Shown one piece after another: positions 38,001 through 47,302 of a stretch of DNA of 64,000 nucleotides. How positions within the stretch are numbered: the first letter of the stretch is position 1; every line of letters starts with the position of its first letter. The stretch lies in the NCBI GenBank assembly GCA_903889525.1, contig CAISXT010000030.1, positions 1-64,000 of the forward strand. Reading direction: 5' to 3'. The translations under genes were made by a program, and so were the position numbers. Origin of the DNA: an uncultured Opitutia bacterium. GTDB taxonomy: Bacteria; Verrucomicrobiota; Verrucomicrobiia; Opitutales; UBA953. Under the pieces are notes generated by a model. The model searched no databases and was not told where the DNA came from. It was given only the letters and a program-made list of their open reading frames with translations.

Positions 38001-38394
38001 CGGCCCCATCGGTGTCGGACAACTTGTAGATTTTCTCTTTATTGAAACTCAGATCCTGCCAGTCGATTACCCCGTCCCCATTGAAATCTTTTATGCCGCC
38101 CCGCGGCGTCCGGAATTTCCCCGGAGCCAGTTCACGGCGGAAAAAAGCGGCTTTCTCCTCCGGGGAGGTCAAAGCCACATCAAAGGGCACCCACAGCGGA
38201 TGCTCCCGAATATCGACATCGCCGGCTTTGCGTCGGCTGGTCGAACTCACATACACGTTCCCGAACTCATCGACGGTGCAAGCGGTGGGGTCGGGCACAT
38301 TGAGTACACCCGACCATTTACGAGGCGTGACCTCCGCCGCTGAAACCATCCCCACCACCACAAACAGCACAATGGTGAGTCTGGTCGTGCGCAT
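35065..38394 (-). CDS. PVC-type c-heme protein with beta-propeller and HEAT repeats
   Basis: About 1109 residues from the ATG at 38394; a TTG at 38403 is in frame. A signal peptide (TTRLTIVLFVVVGMVSAAE) leads a sugar-dehydrogenase-like beta-propeller with EF-hand-like loops (DFNGDGVIDWQD, DTNGDGVAD). A long helical HEAT-repeat-like region follows (about 430-960). Near the C-terminus lies a c-type heme site CTACH (about 971-975) and a Met in MPPMLGTL that may be the distal ligand. This multi-domain type is found almost only in the PVC superphylum. It starts five bases past the lutC stop. It could pass electrons from an extracytoplasmic oxidation; the substrate is unknown. Confidence 0.88.
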   Translation of the reverse strand: MRTTRLTIVLFVVVGMVSAAEVTPRKWSGVLNVPDPTACTVDEFGNVYVSSTSRRKAGDVDIREHPLWVPFDVALTSPEEKAAFFRRELAPGKFRTPRGGIKDFNGDGVIDWQDLSFNKEKIYKLSDTDGAGVANKLTVFAEGFNLPNAGIAAGVLYFDGWVYVTALPNLYRLKDTNGDGVADVQEIVASGFGCHIAYAGHDMHGLRLGPDGRIYWSIGDKGLNVTSKEGRKFFYPHEGAVMRCEPDGANFEVFAHGVRNIQEIAFDDFGNVLGVDNDADQPKERERMVYLLEGSDSGWRCQHQYMKLESRWMKENIWMPAGQPDQPLFITPPIANYSDGPAGFLREPGHALDGTLRGHFILDQFPKGAMDAFTLEADRDSFRMVGLRTINKGIMGIGMSWGTDGRAYFVDWMGGYPLKQKGAVWRMEVAPQIDGTSEQFLAKPYSTPVPKEELLGLLGHRDQRVRINASIRLDRLGAWDDMLRIAQAKTSPRLGRIHAIWGCGMGLRHGKIAELEPYLALLDDEDVEIRVQVLKVLSEAKVTPALQAKVVGQLAHGDLRVRTQAGITLGRIGGSVPLGAFLRDPAADLNLPWLRHGLVSGIAATNSPEQLFAIAKAKSGADAIFATLALARQKSVLLGGLFDHSNEDVVKEAARAIHDDVGIPGALGALADTLPKSPLSTLVTRRAINANLRIGTESALTRLLDWYFAQAADPALRTQALQAVLLFNQPPVLDGVDGTSKIYPERDKRAIAGVLQRYQARLLDIPVPGQRALALEAMVKYELDIPLPVLLAFADDLKASPAVRQQTLRLLGAKTVETESINRILRSAAGEGNPSTVRIEAVNQLFVRDLSGALEVMRSIINSKSAQLPEKQAIIAKLRDSTEPLAGRMVLELLDRLNARNLDAGLRFDVYLAAHDSTILTVKDAWAKYLASTAKAGLRMASPDLPFELLLDGGDAPRGREIINGHIGANCTACHRVDSDEGSEVGPKLTAIGATRSKAELLESLIEPSAKIVPGFGLETLTLKDGSSLSGNVLNDDGKTLELRTLDGKTRKIKSAIVTARSTPLSIMPPMLGTLTAAEIRDVVTYLSSLKPRVAKSPEAKSKDLKGKK

Positions 38395-38399
38395 AGGGG

Positions 38400-39080
38400 T
38401 CAACCGACCAGAATCAGGAAGAGTTCCTTGGGGCCGTGGGCTCCGAGGACGAGAATACGCTCAATGTCACCGGTACGACTAGGTCCGGTGATGAAAGAGA
38501 GCATGCTGGGCATATCAGTACCATGGCGGGCCTTCACCAAAGCCAAGGCAGCGCCGAGATCAGGGACCACCTGAGAAGTCTCGGCGATAACGACATGGAC
38601 GTGAGGGAGGATGGAAAGGGCGCGTCCGCCCGAACTAGTGCTCGAGACGAGGATTGAGCCGAGCTGGGCGACGATGGATTCGCAGGTGGTGATGCCGGCG
38701 TCGCATCCTTCCAGACGCTGCTTATCGAAGGAGGCATCCGCTTCCCAATTCTCGCAGGTCAGTGCGGCGGCAACAGGGCGTAGTAAGTCATGCCCATGGT
38801 AGGCGACTTTCTTCCAGTTCTTAGAAACAGAGAGCTCTGCGACGGCCTTGGCGGCGGAGGCGTGATCCGGTACGCGGATGAGTACGGCTTTCAGTTTCGC
38901 CAGCTGCTCGGCCAGGATGGTTAAGCTGTCTTCGGCGGTCTCGCCGCCGTCCGGCAGCCAAGGCTTGGCCACGGTGGAGGTCTTGCCGGGGGCACCATCG
39001 CCTTTAAGATGCGGCTTCGGGGCCTTGACCTTGAGCGCCTCGCGGATGCGGGCGAAGATATCGGAGCGGGCGTCAGACAT
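38400..39080 (-). CDS. lutC: Lactate utilisation protein C (LUD domain)
   Basis: A 226-residue protein of the LUD/DUF162 family. Typical segments are DARSDIFARIREAL at the N-terminus, a Val/Ile-rich core, CDAGITTCESIVAQLGSILVSSTSSGGR and HVHVVIAETSQVV, ending TGPSRTGDIERILVLGAHGPKELFLILV. LutA, LutB and LutC together oxidise L-lactate to pyruvate. The ATG overlaps the lutB stop by eight bases. The gene is in the operon that follows the deoxysugar genes. Confidence 0.93.
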   Translation of the reverse strand: MSDARSDIFARIREALKVKAPKPHLKGDGAPGKTSTVAKPWLPDGGETAEDSLTILAEQLAKLKAVLIRVPDHASAAKAVAELSVSKNWKKVAYHGHDLLRPVAAALTCENWEADASFDKQRLEGCDAGITTCESIVAQLGSILVSSTSSGGRALSILPHVHVVIAETSQVVPDLGAALALVKARHGTDMPSMLSFITGPSRTGDIERILVLGAHGPKELFLILVG

Positions 39081-40461
39081 TCTGGTTCTTCCACTGGTCG
39101 CGGAAGGATTGAGCAGGTGCTTTGGGGAGATCGCGGGTCTTCATCCAGGCGCCCATGTAGGGAAGCGGAAGTTTCTGCAACAGCGGTAAGGTGGCGCGGA
39201 AGATGCGTCCACCGAGGGCGAAGAGCCACGGACGCTTAATCACGAAGGTGAACCCGTGATGGAAGGCCAGGTCAAAGAGCGTCGGCGACTCCTTGCTGGC
39301 GTTCCGGCGGTTGCGGAGAAGGTGGTGGTGAAGGTCGATGCGGACCGGACAGGCGTCGGTACAGGCCCCGCAGAGTGACGAAGCAGCCGAAAGATGATTC
39401 CACTGCTTGAGTCCGCGGAGGTGGGGCGTGATCACCGAACCAATGGGCCCTTGGTAGGTGGTGCCGTAGGCCAGCCCACCGATGTTCTTGAAGATCGGGC
39501 AGACGTTAAGGCAGGCGCCACAACGGATACAGTGCAGGGAATCGCGTTGCTCGGGGTCGGCCAGGATACGGGTGCGGGCGTTATCCATGAGGACGAGGTG
39601 AAATTCCTCAGGTCCATCGCATTCGCCTTTCTTCCGCGGACCAGAATAGAGCGTATTGTAACACGTCATCGGCTGACCAGCGCCAGCGGTAGCCAGCATC
39701 GGCAGGAGGACGGACAAGTCGTCGAGATGGTTCACAACCTTCTCGATACCCGAAAGGGCAATATGAATGCGGGGAAGGGCGGCGGTAAGGCGCGCATTGC
39801 CTTCGTTCTCGGTGATTGAGATTTGGCCGGTCTCGGCGACGAGGAAGTTGGCGCCAGTAATGCCGATGTCGGCGTCGATGTAAAGTTGGCGCAAATGACG
39901 ACGCGCAATCATCGTCAACTCTTCAGGGCTATCGGTCGGGGCGGTGCCGAGATGCTTCGTGAAGAGCTCGCTGATCGCCTCGCGCTTAACATGCATGCAC
40001 GGAAAAACGAAGTGATAGGGAGCCTCGCCGCGCAATTGTTGGATAAATTCACCGAGGTCGCTCTCGACCACGCCGTAGCCGGCTTTCTCCAGGGCGTCGT
40101 TCAGGTGAATCTCTTCGGTCGTCATGCATTTTGACTTCACGATGGCCTTGGCCTTTACGTCTTCGGCGATTTTCAAGATAATGACACGGGCTTCCTCGGC
40201 ATCGCGCGCCCAGTGGACTACGCCTCCGTTGCGTTCAAAGTTGCTGACAAACTTCTCGAGAACATTGGCGAGGTCATTGACGGCGCTCCACTTGGCCATC
40301 GAGGCCGCGTCCCGCGCACGTTCCCAATCGCGATAGCGGGCTTTCTGGAGGTCGCGGTTAGTGTAATAGCCGCCGAGCGCCTTGTTGATGAAAGCACGCT
40401 GGTCGCCATCCGCGGCGTTGACCGTAGCGTCTTTGAGAAAGATAGCCTTGGAGTCGTCCAT
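39073..40461 (-). CDS. lutB: Lactate utilisation iron-sulfur protein LutB
   Basis: A 462-residue protein with an N-terminal LUD-type domain (residues about 60-290) and a ferredoxin-like region. Cluster cysteines are C311, C314, C317 and C321 (CIRCGACLNVCP) and C364, C367 and C371 (CGACTDACP), consistent with two [4Fe-4S] sites. The C-terminal domain continues after 380. LutB is the core electron carrier of LutABC. It is separated from lutA by two bases and overlaps lutC by eight. Confidence 0.95.
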   Translation of the reverse strand: MDDSKAIFLKDATVNAADGDQRAFINKALGGYYTNRDLQKARYRDWERARDAASMAKWSAVNDLANVLEKFVSNFERNGGVVHWARDAEEARVIILKIAEDVKAKAIVKSKCMTTEEIHLNDALEKAGYGVVESDLGEFIQQLRGEAPYHFVFPCMHVKREAISELFTKHLGTAPTDSPEELTMIARRHLRQLYIDADIGITGANFLVAETGQISITENEGNARLTAALPRIHIALSGIEKVVNHLDDLSVLLPMLATAGAGQPMTCYNTLYSGPRKKGECDGPEEFHLVLMDNARTRILADPEQRDSLHCIRCGACLNVCPIFKNIGGLAYGTTYQGPIGSVITPHLRGLKQWNHLSAASSLCGACTDACPVRIDLHHHLLRNRRNASKESPTLFDLAFHHGFTFVIKRPWLFALGGRIFRATLPLLQKLPLPYMGAWMKTRDLPKAPAQSFRDQWKNQNV

Positions 40462-40463
40462 GT

Positions 40464-41183
40464 TCAGGCGTCGTTCGCCAGGACTTCGGCGATATGGAGC
40501 GGGAGGATCGGTTTACCTTCGCGGGACAGCCAGCCACCGATCTGCAGGAGACAGGAGGGGTCCGAAGAGACCACGTAATCCGCCCCAGTCCGGGCGAGGG
40601 CGCCGCCTTTGACTTGGGCCATTGCGGTCGAGATCATGGGGAATTTGGCGGAGAACAGGCCACCGAAACCACAGCAAGTCTCGCCTTCGTCGGCCTCGAT
40701 GAATTCCAGTCCACGGACGGCGCGGAGCAGTTGGCGCGGTTCTTCCTTGAGGCGCAGTTCACGCATGGCGTGGCATCCATCATGGTAGGTCACCTTCTTA
40801 GCGAACTTGGCGCCGACGTCGGTGACGCCGAGTTTCTTCACGAGGAATTCCGAGAACTCGAACGTACGTGCAGCGAGGTCATCGGCTTCCGCCGCATGCG
40901 GCGTCCCCTTGAGCAGTTCGGGATAGAAGTTGCGCATCATCGCCACGCAGGAACCAGAAGGACCCACGACGACATCGGCGCCACGGAAGACGCTGAGCGC
41001 GCGGATGGCACCCTCGCGGGCAACGTCCCACTGTCCGGAGTTGAAGGAAGGCTGACCGCAACAGGTCTGCGCCGAGCGGAATTCAACATCGTGCCCCAAG
41101 CGTTTAAGCACCTTCGCGGTCGCCAGTCCGACCTTGGGGGTCAGCTGATCGACGAAGCAGGGGACAAAGAGAGAGACACGCAC
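40464..41183 (-). CDS. lutA: Lactate utilisation iron-sulfur protein LutA
   Basis: About 239 residues from the GTG at 41183 (MRVSLFVPCFVDQLTP), chosen because family proteins begin V-SLF-PC-VDQ and the GTG lies five bases past the upstream stop. An ATG at 41222 would overlap the preceding gene by 35 bases. Two CCG motifs, CCGQPSFNSG and CCGFGGLFS, are the cysteine-rich domains of heterodisulfide-reductase-like proteins. It forms the LutABC L-lactate oxidation system with the next two genes. Confidence 0.92.
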   Translation of the reverse strand: MRVSLFVPCFVDQLTPKVGLATAKVLKRLGHDVEFRSAQTCCGQPSFNSGQWDVAREGAIRALSVFRGADVVVGPSGSCVAMMRNFYPELLKGTPHAAEADDLAARTFEFSEFLVKKLGVTDVGAKFAKKVTYHDGCHAMRELRLKEEPRQLLRAVRGLEFIEADEGETCCGFGGLFSAKFPMISTAMAQVKGGALARTGADYVVSSDPSCLLQIGGWLSREGKPILPLHIAEVLANDA

Positions 41184-41187
41184 GAGC

Positions 41188-43380
41188 TTAGCGCAGGAAC
41201 GCCTCGTGCAAACCACCGTCAACGGTGATGACCTGTCCGGTCGTCTTGCTTAAGCGATTAGTCACGAGAAGGAAGTAAGCTTCGGCTTGGTCAGCGGGAG
41301 TGATGGGGTTCTTCGTCAGGGTGCGATCGGCGTAGAAGCGGGAAAGCTTCGTGGTCAGTGAATCGGTCGCCTCATCATCGGTGTAGGGAATGCCGTACTT
41401 AGCAAGCGAGGCGATCACTCGGTCACGAGGGAACATCGCCGACCCTTGGACGACGGTGGCCGGAGCCACGCCGTTGACGCGAATAAGGGGCGAGAGCTCC
41501 ATCGCCATCTCGCGCACGAGGTGGTTGGCGGCAGCCTTCGAGGTGTCGTAGGCGACGGAGCCCTTCTTGGCGACGGCAGCATTGGCGCTGGTGGTCAGGA
41601 CGAGGTTACCGCGGAGACCCTGTTCCTTCCAGGTCTTGAACGCTTCGTCGGCGACGAGGTAGCTGCCGGTGACGTTAAGGGCGAAGGTAAGCGCCCACTT
41701 GTCGTCCGGAATGTGTCCAGTGGTGTCGGGCGACACGAAGATACCCGCGGTGACGCAGATGGAGTCGAAGCCGCCATAAGCGAGGGCGACCTGGTCGAGC
41801 ATCTTACGGATGGAATTACGATCCATGATGTCACCCGAAAGACCGATGGCCGGACCGCAATTGGAGAGGCCAGTGCCGGCGACGCCGATGCCCGTCCCGA
41901 GCTTGTCGGTAATTTCCTTCGCCGTGGCCTGAGCGGCCTCGACGTTCTTGTCGACGCAGACGATGTGGGCGCCTTCCTTAACCAGACGATGGGCGGTTTC
42001 CTTGCCGATGCCTGAGCCGGCGCCGACGACGATGATGATCTGGCGGGCGAGTTCCTTCTCGGCTGGCATGCGCTTCAGCTTAGCCTCTTCGAGCAGCCAA
42101 TATTCGATGTCGAACGCTTCCTGCTGGGGGAGGGCGATATACTCGTCAATCGCCTCGGCTCCACGCATGACTTCGACGGCACAGTTATAGAATTCAGCGG
42201 TGACGCGGGATTCGGACTTATCCTTGCCCCAAGCAATCATACCGAGACCGGGAATAAGGACGACCGTCGGATTCGGGTCGCGCATGGCCGGAGAGTTGGC
42301 TCGCTTGCAGGTGTTATAGTAAGCGGCGTAGTCCTTGCGGTACTGCTCGAGGGCGGCGGCAAGCTTGGTCTTCAGTGCGGCGGTGTCTTCGGACTGGGGA
42401 TTCCAGTTCACGTAGAGGGGCTTAATCTTCGTGCGGAGGAAGTGATCCGGGCAGGAGGTGCCCAGTTCAGCCAGACGAGGAGCGTCCTTCGAATTGACGA
42501 AGCGGAGAATCTTTTCGTCATCTTGGATCGTACCGATGAAACGCTTCTCACTGGAGACCTGGCCACGCAGCCAAGGTAAGATTGCGGCGAAGGCCGCGTG
42601 GCGCCTCTCCGTATCGAGGGTCTGGTAAAGGGCACCGCCAAAGGCCTTGGCGTCCCCACCCTTGGCTTGGTACTTAGCATCGATATAGGCCGAAGCCTGC
42701 TCGATCATCGCAAGCGTGAGCTCGTAGCAGGCCTTATCATCATCTGCCCAAGAAATGAACCCATGCTGGCCCATCATGATAGCCTTGATGTCGGGCTGCT
42801 TGCCGGAGATTTCCTGCATGGCGAGGCCGAGTTCGAAACCCGGGCGCATCCACTTCACGTAGGCCATCTTGCCAGCGAAAATCTGCTGGGTGAGGGCTTC
42901 GCAGTTATGGGAAGCAGCGATTGAGATAATCGCGTTCGGGTGCATGTGGTCGACATGCTTACCTGACAGGAAACTGTGCAAAGGGGTGTCGATGGAGGAT
43001 GCCCGCGGATTCAGATTGAAGGTGGTGTGATTATACATACCGACCATGTCATCTTCGGCCTGCGACTTGAGACCCTTATCGGCGCGAGCGGCGTAGGACT
43101 TCTGGAGACCGACGAGCTTATCCTGATAGAGGGAGGAAAAATTCTCGCGGTTGCTCGTCCGGAGATCGCCACCGGAACCCTTGACCCAGAGGACCTGGGT
43201 TTCGGACCCGGTCAGAGGATCTTTTTCGACAATCTTCGAGGAAGTGTTGCCACCGCCGGTATTGGTAATGCGCTGATCGGCACCGAGCTTGTTCGAGCGG
43301 TAGACCAGACGGCCGACCGGATCGAGCTTCGCGGCTTCGGCATCATTCCAGAGATGAGAGACGTACTTATAGGAGGACAT
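41188..43380 (-). CDS. rhaEW: Bifunctional rhamnulose-1-phosphate aldolase / lactaldehyde dehydrogenase (SDR)
   Basis: A 730-residue fusion. The N-terminal class II aldolase (about 1-400) has the zinc ligand block HMHPNAIISIAASHN and MGQHGFISW. The C-terminal SDR (about 440-730) has VGAGSGIGKETA (nucleotide loop) and the YDTSKAAANH catalytic Tyr-x3-Lys. This architecture matches the RhaEW enzyme of Bacillus, which splits rhamnulose 1-phosphate to DHAP and L-lactaldehyde and oxidises the latter to L-lactate. The product is the substrate of LutABC encoded directly downstream. Sugar specificity is not proven by sequence. Confidence 0.92.
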   Translation of the reverse strand: MSSYKYVSHLWNDAEAAKLDPVGRLVYRSNKLGADQRITNTGGGNTSSKIVEKDPLTGSETQVLWVKGSGGDLRTSNRENFSSLYQDKLVGLQKSYAARADKGLKSQAEDDMVGMYNHTTFNLNPRASSIDTPLHSFLSGKHVDHMHPNAIISIAASHNCEALTQQIFAGKMAYVKWMRPGFELGLAMQEISGKQPDIKAIMMGQHGFISWADDDKACYELTLAMIEQASAYIDAKYQAKGGDAKAFGGALYQTLDTERRHAAFAAILPWLRGQVSSEKRFIGTIQDDEKILRFVNSKDAPRLAELGTSCPDHFLRTKIKPLYVNWNPQSEDTAALKTKLAAALEQYRKDYAAYYNTCKRANSPAMRDPNPTVVLIPGLGMIAWGKDKSESRVTAEFYNCAVEVMRGAEAIDEYIALPQQEAFDIEYWLLEEAKLKRMPAEKELARQIIIVVGAGSGIGKETAHRLVKEGAHIVCVDKNVEAAQATAKEITDKLGTGIGVAGTGLSNCGPAIGLSGDIMDRNSIRKMLDQVALAYGGFDSICVTAGIFVSPDTTGHIPDDKWALTFALNVTGSYLVADEAFKTWKEQGLRGNLVLTTSANAAVAKKGSVAYDTSKAAANHLVREMAMELSPLIRVNGVAPATVVQGSAMFPRDRVIASLAKYGIPYTDDEATDSLTTKLSRFYADRTLTKNPITPADQAEAYFLLVTNRLSKTTGQVITVDGGLHEAFLR

Positions 43381-43418
43381 AGGTGTTACGTGGAAGAGGG
43401 GGTGTTGAGTAAGGGGGT

Positions 43419-44888
43419 TTATGACTTCTTTAAACCATTAAACTTGGATTGGGCGGAAGCCCAGGCAGCCGTGGCGTTCGGCTTGTAAGTCACTACCTCA
43501 AAAGAGTTTCGGACAACCTTGCGCAGTTCGTCGAGGTTCTTGAGCTCCTTCATAGCGATGGCTTGGACTAAGATATTACCCGCAGCGGTGGCTTCAACTG
43601 GGCCGGCGATAACGGTTCTCCTGGTGGCATCGGCGGTCGCCTGATTGAGGAGCGCATTTCGGCAACCACCGCCGACGATGTGCAAGCGCTTCAACTTACG
43701 GCCAGTCAACTTCTCCATGCCGTCCATCTCGATGCGGTAAAGCAGGGCAAGGGATTCGAGTACGCAGCGGGCGATTTCCCCGTGGGTCTTCGGAATCGGC
43801 TGCTTGGTCTCGCGGCAGAAGGCTTGAACCTTCGCCACCATGTCGCCGCGCTTGGCAAAGCGAATATCATCCGGACGGATGAAGGAGCGTAGCGTCGGAG
43901 CCTTAAGTGCCAGCTTAACGATTTCGCCATAATCGGAGACTTCCCCTTTTTCCATCCACTCCCGGCGGCACTCCTGGAGTACCCAGAGGCCCACGAGATT
44001 CTTCAGGAAGCGAGAGGTGCCGCCGAAACCGACTTCATTGGTGTACTTGGCCTTGCGCACCGTCTCGTTCACGAGCGGCTTCGGCAGTTCAACTCCCAGG
44101 AGAGACCAGGTGCCCGAGGATAAATATGCCCAATCATCTCCCTTGGTAGCCGGCACCGCCGCGACGGCGGCAGCCGTGTCGTGGGCGCAGGTCGTGACCA
44201 CTTCCGTCTGACCGAGGCCCGTTTCTTTAGCCAAATAAGGGAGCATCTTCCCGAGCTTCACGCCGGGTGCGACTGGCTTCGGCAAGATATGCTTAGGGAT
44301 GCCCAGCTTCTTTAATACCGGCAAGGCCCACGCACGCTTGCGCGTGTCCCAACACTGACTTCCGGAAATTAGCGTCTCTTCGGCGCGAGCTTTTCCCGTA
44401 AGTAGCCAAGTAATGTAATCACCGATAAGCAGGAATTTATCAGCAAATTTCAACATCTCCGGACGATTCAGGGCATCGTCGAAAAGCTGGTAGAGCGTGT
44501 TGATGGAAATCGAAGCGATACCCGTCCCTTCAAAAATCTCTTTCTGGGAGAAACGCCGCATGGCCAGTTCGTAGGATTTGAAACTCCGTTCGTCGCGATA
44601 GGTGAACGGCAAAGAGAGCAACGGTCCGTCTCCCTTCAGGAGCACGTAGTCGACACCCCATGAATCGCAGGCCACGGACTTGATCGGCCCAAGCTTGGCA
44701 CCCTTCGCGAGGCCAATCCGGATTTCCCGAAAGATGCGGATAATGTCCCACCGGAGTGTGCCATTGGCAGTAATCGCACCATTGGAGAAACGGTGCACCT
44801 CCTTCATGCTAAACTTTCCTGACTTCAGGGTGCCGAGAATGACGCGGCCGGATTCGGCGCCGAGATCGATGGCGAGATAATGAGACAT
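43419..44888 (-). CDS. rhaB: Rhamnulokinase (FGGY carbohydrate kinase)
   Basis: A 489-residue FGGY kinase. The N-terminus YLAIDLGAESGRVILG and the CDSWGVDYVLL segment fit rhamnulokinases, as does the C-terminal GGGCRNALLNQATADAT and VEATAAGNILVQA. It phosphorylates L-rhamnulose (or L-fuculose). It precedes the aldolase/dehydrogenase by 38 bases and follows the free class II aldolase by 27. Specificity between rhamnulose and fuculose is an inference from the neighbours. Confidence 0.9.
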   Translation of the reverse strand: MSHYLAIDLGAESGRVILGTLKSGKFSMKEVHRFSNGAITANGTLRWDIIRIFREIRIGLAKGAKLGPIKSVACDSWGVDYVLLKGDGPLLSLPFTYRDERSFKSYELAMRRFSQKEIFEGTGIASISINTLYQLFDDALNRPEMLKFADKFLLIGDYITWLLTGKARAEETLISGSQCWDTRKRAWALPVLKKLGIPKHILPKPVAPGVKLGKMLPYLAKETGLGQTEVVTTCAHDTAAAVAAVPATKGDDWAYLSSGTWSLLGVELPKPLVNETVRKAKYTNEVGFGGTSRFLKNLVGLWVLQECRREWMEKGEVSDYGEIVKLALKAPTLRSFIRPDDIRFAKRGDMVAKVQAFCRETKQPIPKTHGEIARCVLESLALLYRIEMDGMEKLTGRKLKRLHIVGGGCRNALLNQATADATRRTVIAGPVEATAAGNILVQAIAMKELKNLDELRKVVRNSFEVVTYKPNATAAWASAQSKFNGLKKS

Positions 44889-44915
44889 ATGAGCAAAGAG
44901 GGGAGGGTGGACGGG

Positions 44916-45671
44916 TTATAACCCAAGCATTTTTTGGCGGTAATGCTCATCCGGGCGACCTGCAATACGTTCACACTGGGCGGCCGTAAGGAACACGGGG
45001 CCACCGAGGGCGGCCGCCCCAATGAAGATCTCCGCAGCCTTTTCCGCCATCAAGAGAGAGCCAAGGACGGCCTTAGGGGAGGGGCCCACGGCGATGATAC
45101 CGTGGTTCTGAAGGAGGATGATTTTGGGGTCACGACCCGTACGCTTCACAAAAGCCAAGACTTCCTGGCGGATGCATTGAGACAGACCCAGCCCAGGATC
45201 GGCATAAGGAACAAAGACAGACTCGATGCCGCACATGACAATCTCATCGGGACAGGCCCGTCGTTCCGCGAACTCGCGGGCCCGCGGCGAACAAAGTATC
45301 TGGTTAACCGTAATGGCATGGACGTGACCAACGCAACCCACGCCAGGGAGAGTTAATAAATAGGCGTGAAACAAAGCCTCGATGGAAGGCTTCTTGGCCT
45401 GTTCGTCGACCCGAGCGGCAAACAATGCGGTATCCACTTCGGTATCCGTCGCGCTCGTGGATTCAATCAATGGCAATAAGCGATCGAAACGGCAGGTAGT
45501 CACATCACCCGGACGCAGGCTAGCGAGATTAGACCCCGAAGCCTTGACCGCAAACGTATCGGCATCGAGCCGGACGGACGTGTTGCCTTCACCCAAGATA
45601 GCCATGCGTAGACGGTCACCCCCTAATTGATGAGAAAGTTCCAGCAGGCTTTGGATGGCTTCGACGGACAT
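44916..45671 (-). CDS. Class II aldolase/adducin family protein
   Basis: 251 residues from the ATG at 45671, three bases after the isomerase-like gene stop. Zinc ligands appear as GHVHAIT and the HGIIAVG segment. It has the FucA/RhaD-like fold. Two aldolases are therefore in one operon: this one and the fused RhaE domain. It may act on fuculose 1-phosphate or on another keto-sugar phosphate, or on a 5-deoxy-ribulose-type substrate. Which, is not readable. Confidence 0.85.
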   Translation of the reverse strand: MSVEAIQSLLELSHQLGGDRLRMAILGEGNTSVRLDADTFAVKASGSNLASLRPGDVTTCRFDRLLPLIESTSATDTEVDTALFAARVDEQAKKPSIEALFHAYLLTLPGVGCVGHVHAITVNQILCSPRAREFAERRACPDEIVMCGIESVFVPYADPGLGLSQCIRQEVLAFVKRTGRDPKIILLQNHGIIAVGPSPKAVLGSLLMAEKAAEIFIGAAALGGPVFLTAAQCERIAGRPDEHYRQKMLGL

Positions 45672-45673
45672 GG

Positions 45674-47284
45674 TCAGATTTCTCCGCAAAGAGAGACGTT
45701 CAGGCCGAGTTCTGCAAGCGCGGCGGCCTTGGCCGTGAGGCCACGTTGGGCCGCGGAACGGGAAGGCGCATACACGACTTGAATATGATTAGAAGGGTGT
45801 CGAGCCATCATCTGATCCCGGGATATGCCGGGAAGCACAACATGCATGATCGGCCACTGGGACGTTGTGAGTTTCCAGCGTTCTTCAGTCTCCGCCTTGG
45901 GGAGTTCCACCACTTCACCGAGGCCAAGATCGGCATGCAGTTGACCATCCTTCACGAAAATACGTGACCAGACAATCCAGCCGGGCTTGGCGACTCCCTT
46001 GAGCGTGCCACCGCCGAGTCGGAAATACATTGGAGGTTGGCGCTCCGAACGGGCACCCCTGTAGCCACCGATGAAATGCTGAGCGGGCGCCGCGCCGGAA
46101 ATCAGGAAGACCCAAACATACTCATCAATAACCCGGCGACCCGATGGCCCCTGATACTGCCGACCCCAGCGCAAATCATGAAGTGTGTTCTCCGGGTCGA
46201 AGCCCAGTTGCTTCCAAAGTTGGTAGGTAATTAAGCCGTCGAGACCGGCACATTCATCGACTTCATTGAAGTGGGGGAGGGCGTCGCCTTTAAAGAGTTC
46301 CTTGCCGGTCTTAGCGTGGAAAACCGGCGGTCGCTCACGGTTGTTAAGCAAACCCTCGACCAAGTCAGAGGCCGGGGCGAGATCCTTAAGACCCTGCTGG
46401 TATTGAATTCCGATCGAGGCACAGCCGAATTCATCCGCCAGACGCACGGCAGCGATATACATCTTCAGTTGCTCCAATGTCTGTCGGCGAGTGAGTTCGG
46501 TTTTTTCGCTCTTTCCCCAAGCAAAGGTGAGACCCTTGCGAAGAAGCCAGCGCAAGGCAGCCGTAGCTTCGGTCTGCTTTACCGTGAGCATCGTTGCAAA
46601 TAGACTTGATTGACTCAACCGCTCCTTAAAAACACCCGTAGGATGCAAAAGCTCATCCGGGATGATGGCATTGTACATGCCCATGCATCCTTCATCAAAG
46701 ACCCCCATGATGGCCTTGCGGCGACGGAAATCCTGAGCGAAGCGGCGGCCGAGAAGGGCGTCCTTAGATAAAGACGGCTGGAGCTTGCGAACGTGCGACA
46801 CGGCATGAGTCACCAGCCCCGACTTGAGCCACTTACGAAGACCGACGAGGAATTTTTTGTCGGTGAAATCCTCGCTCCAAAGCGTGGAGAAGTTGACGCC
46901 CGCCTTAAGCAAGGACCCGTTAAGATTAAGCATGCCGACGAGTCCGGGCCAAGTCCCTGACCAGTTGGCGACCGTGAGGATCGGGCCACGATGTGAAAGC
47001 AAACCAGGCAAGACATGATGGGAGTATTGCCAAACCGCTTCCGCGACCACCAAGGGGGCATCCGTGGGAATGCCGCGAAAGACCTCGATGCCGTATTTCT
47101 GCGAATCGATAAAACCATGCCCGACCTCGGCACGAAAACCATGGGCGCGCTTCACCTTCCAGCCTTCACGACGTAAAGCCTGGGCGAGCAGGGCCTCCAT
47201 GGCCAATTGAGCGGCTTCACACTTTTGATTGGCCGAGGCGCGCAAGTCGCCGTTCGCCACAAGATAGACGGTTCGGTTCTTCAC
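45674..47284 (-). CDS. L-fucose isomerase-like protein
   Basis: A 536-residue protein of the fucose/arabinose isomerase superfamily. The N-terminal Rossmann-like part contains [36 protein letters not shown]. The metal-site candidates are the Glu of [17 protein letters not shown] and the Asp/Glu of [20 protein letters not shown], and a C-terminal His in [11 protein letters not shown]. It is shorter than E. coli FucI (591). No rhamnose isomerase gene is seen, so this protein may supply the ketose. It is the first structural gene after the DeoR regulator. Confidence 0.8.
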   Translation of the reverse strand: MKNRTVYLVANGDLRASANQKCEAAQLAMEALLAQALRREGWKVKRAHGFRAEVGHGFIDSQKYGIEVFRGIPTDAPLVVAEAVWQYSHHVLPGLLSHRGPILTVANWSGTWPGLVGMLNLNGSLLKAGVNFSTLWSEDFTDKKFLVGLRKWLKSGLVTHAVSHVRKLQPSLSKDALLGRRFAQDFRRRKAIMGVFDEGCMGMYNAIIPDELLHPTGVFKERLSQSSLFATMLTVKQTEATAALRWLLRKGLTFAWGKSEKTELTRRQTLEQLKMYIAAVRLADEFGCASIGIQYQQGLKDLAPASDLVEGLLNNRERPPVFHAKTGKELFKGDALPHFNEVDECAGLDGLITYQLWKQLGFDPENTLHDLRWGRQYQGPSGRRVIDEYVWVFLISGAAPAQHFIGGYRGARSERQPPMYFRLGGGTLKGVAKPGWIVWSRIFVKDGQLHADLGLGEVVELPKAETEERWKLTTSQWPIMHVVLPGISRDQMMARHPSNHIQVVYAPSRSAAQRGLTAKAAALAELGLNVSLCGEI

Positions 47285-47302
47285 AGCAAAACAGACCTAC
47301 GC

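Noticed and set aside
41184-41222. Longer lutA start at the ATG 41222
   Set aside because: It overlaps the upstream coding end by 35 bases and the family N-terminus begins at the GTG at 41183.
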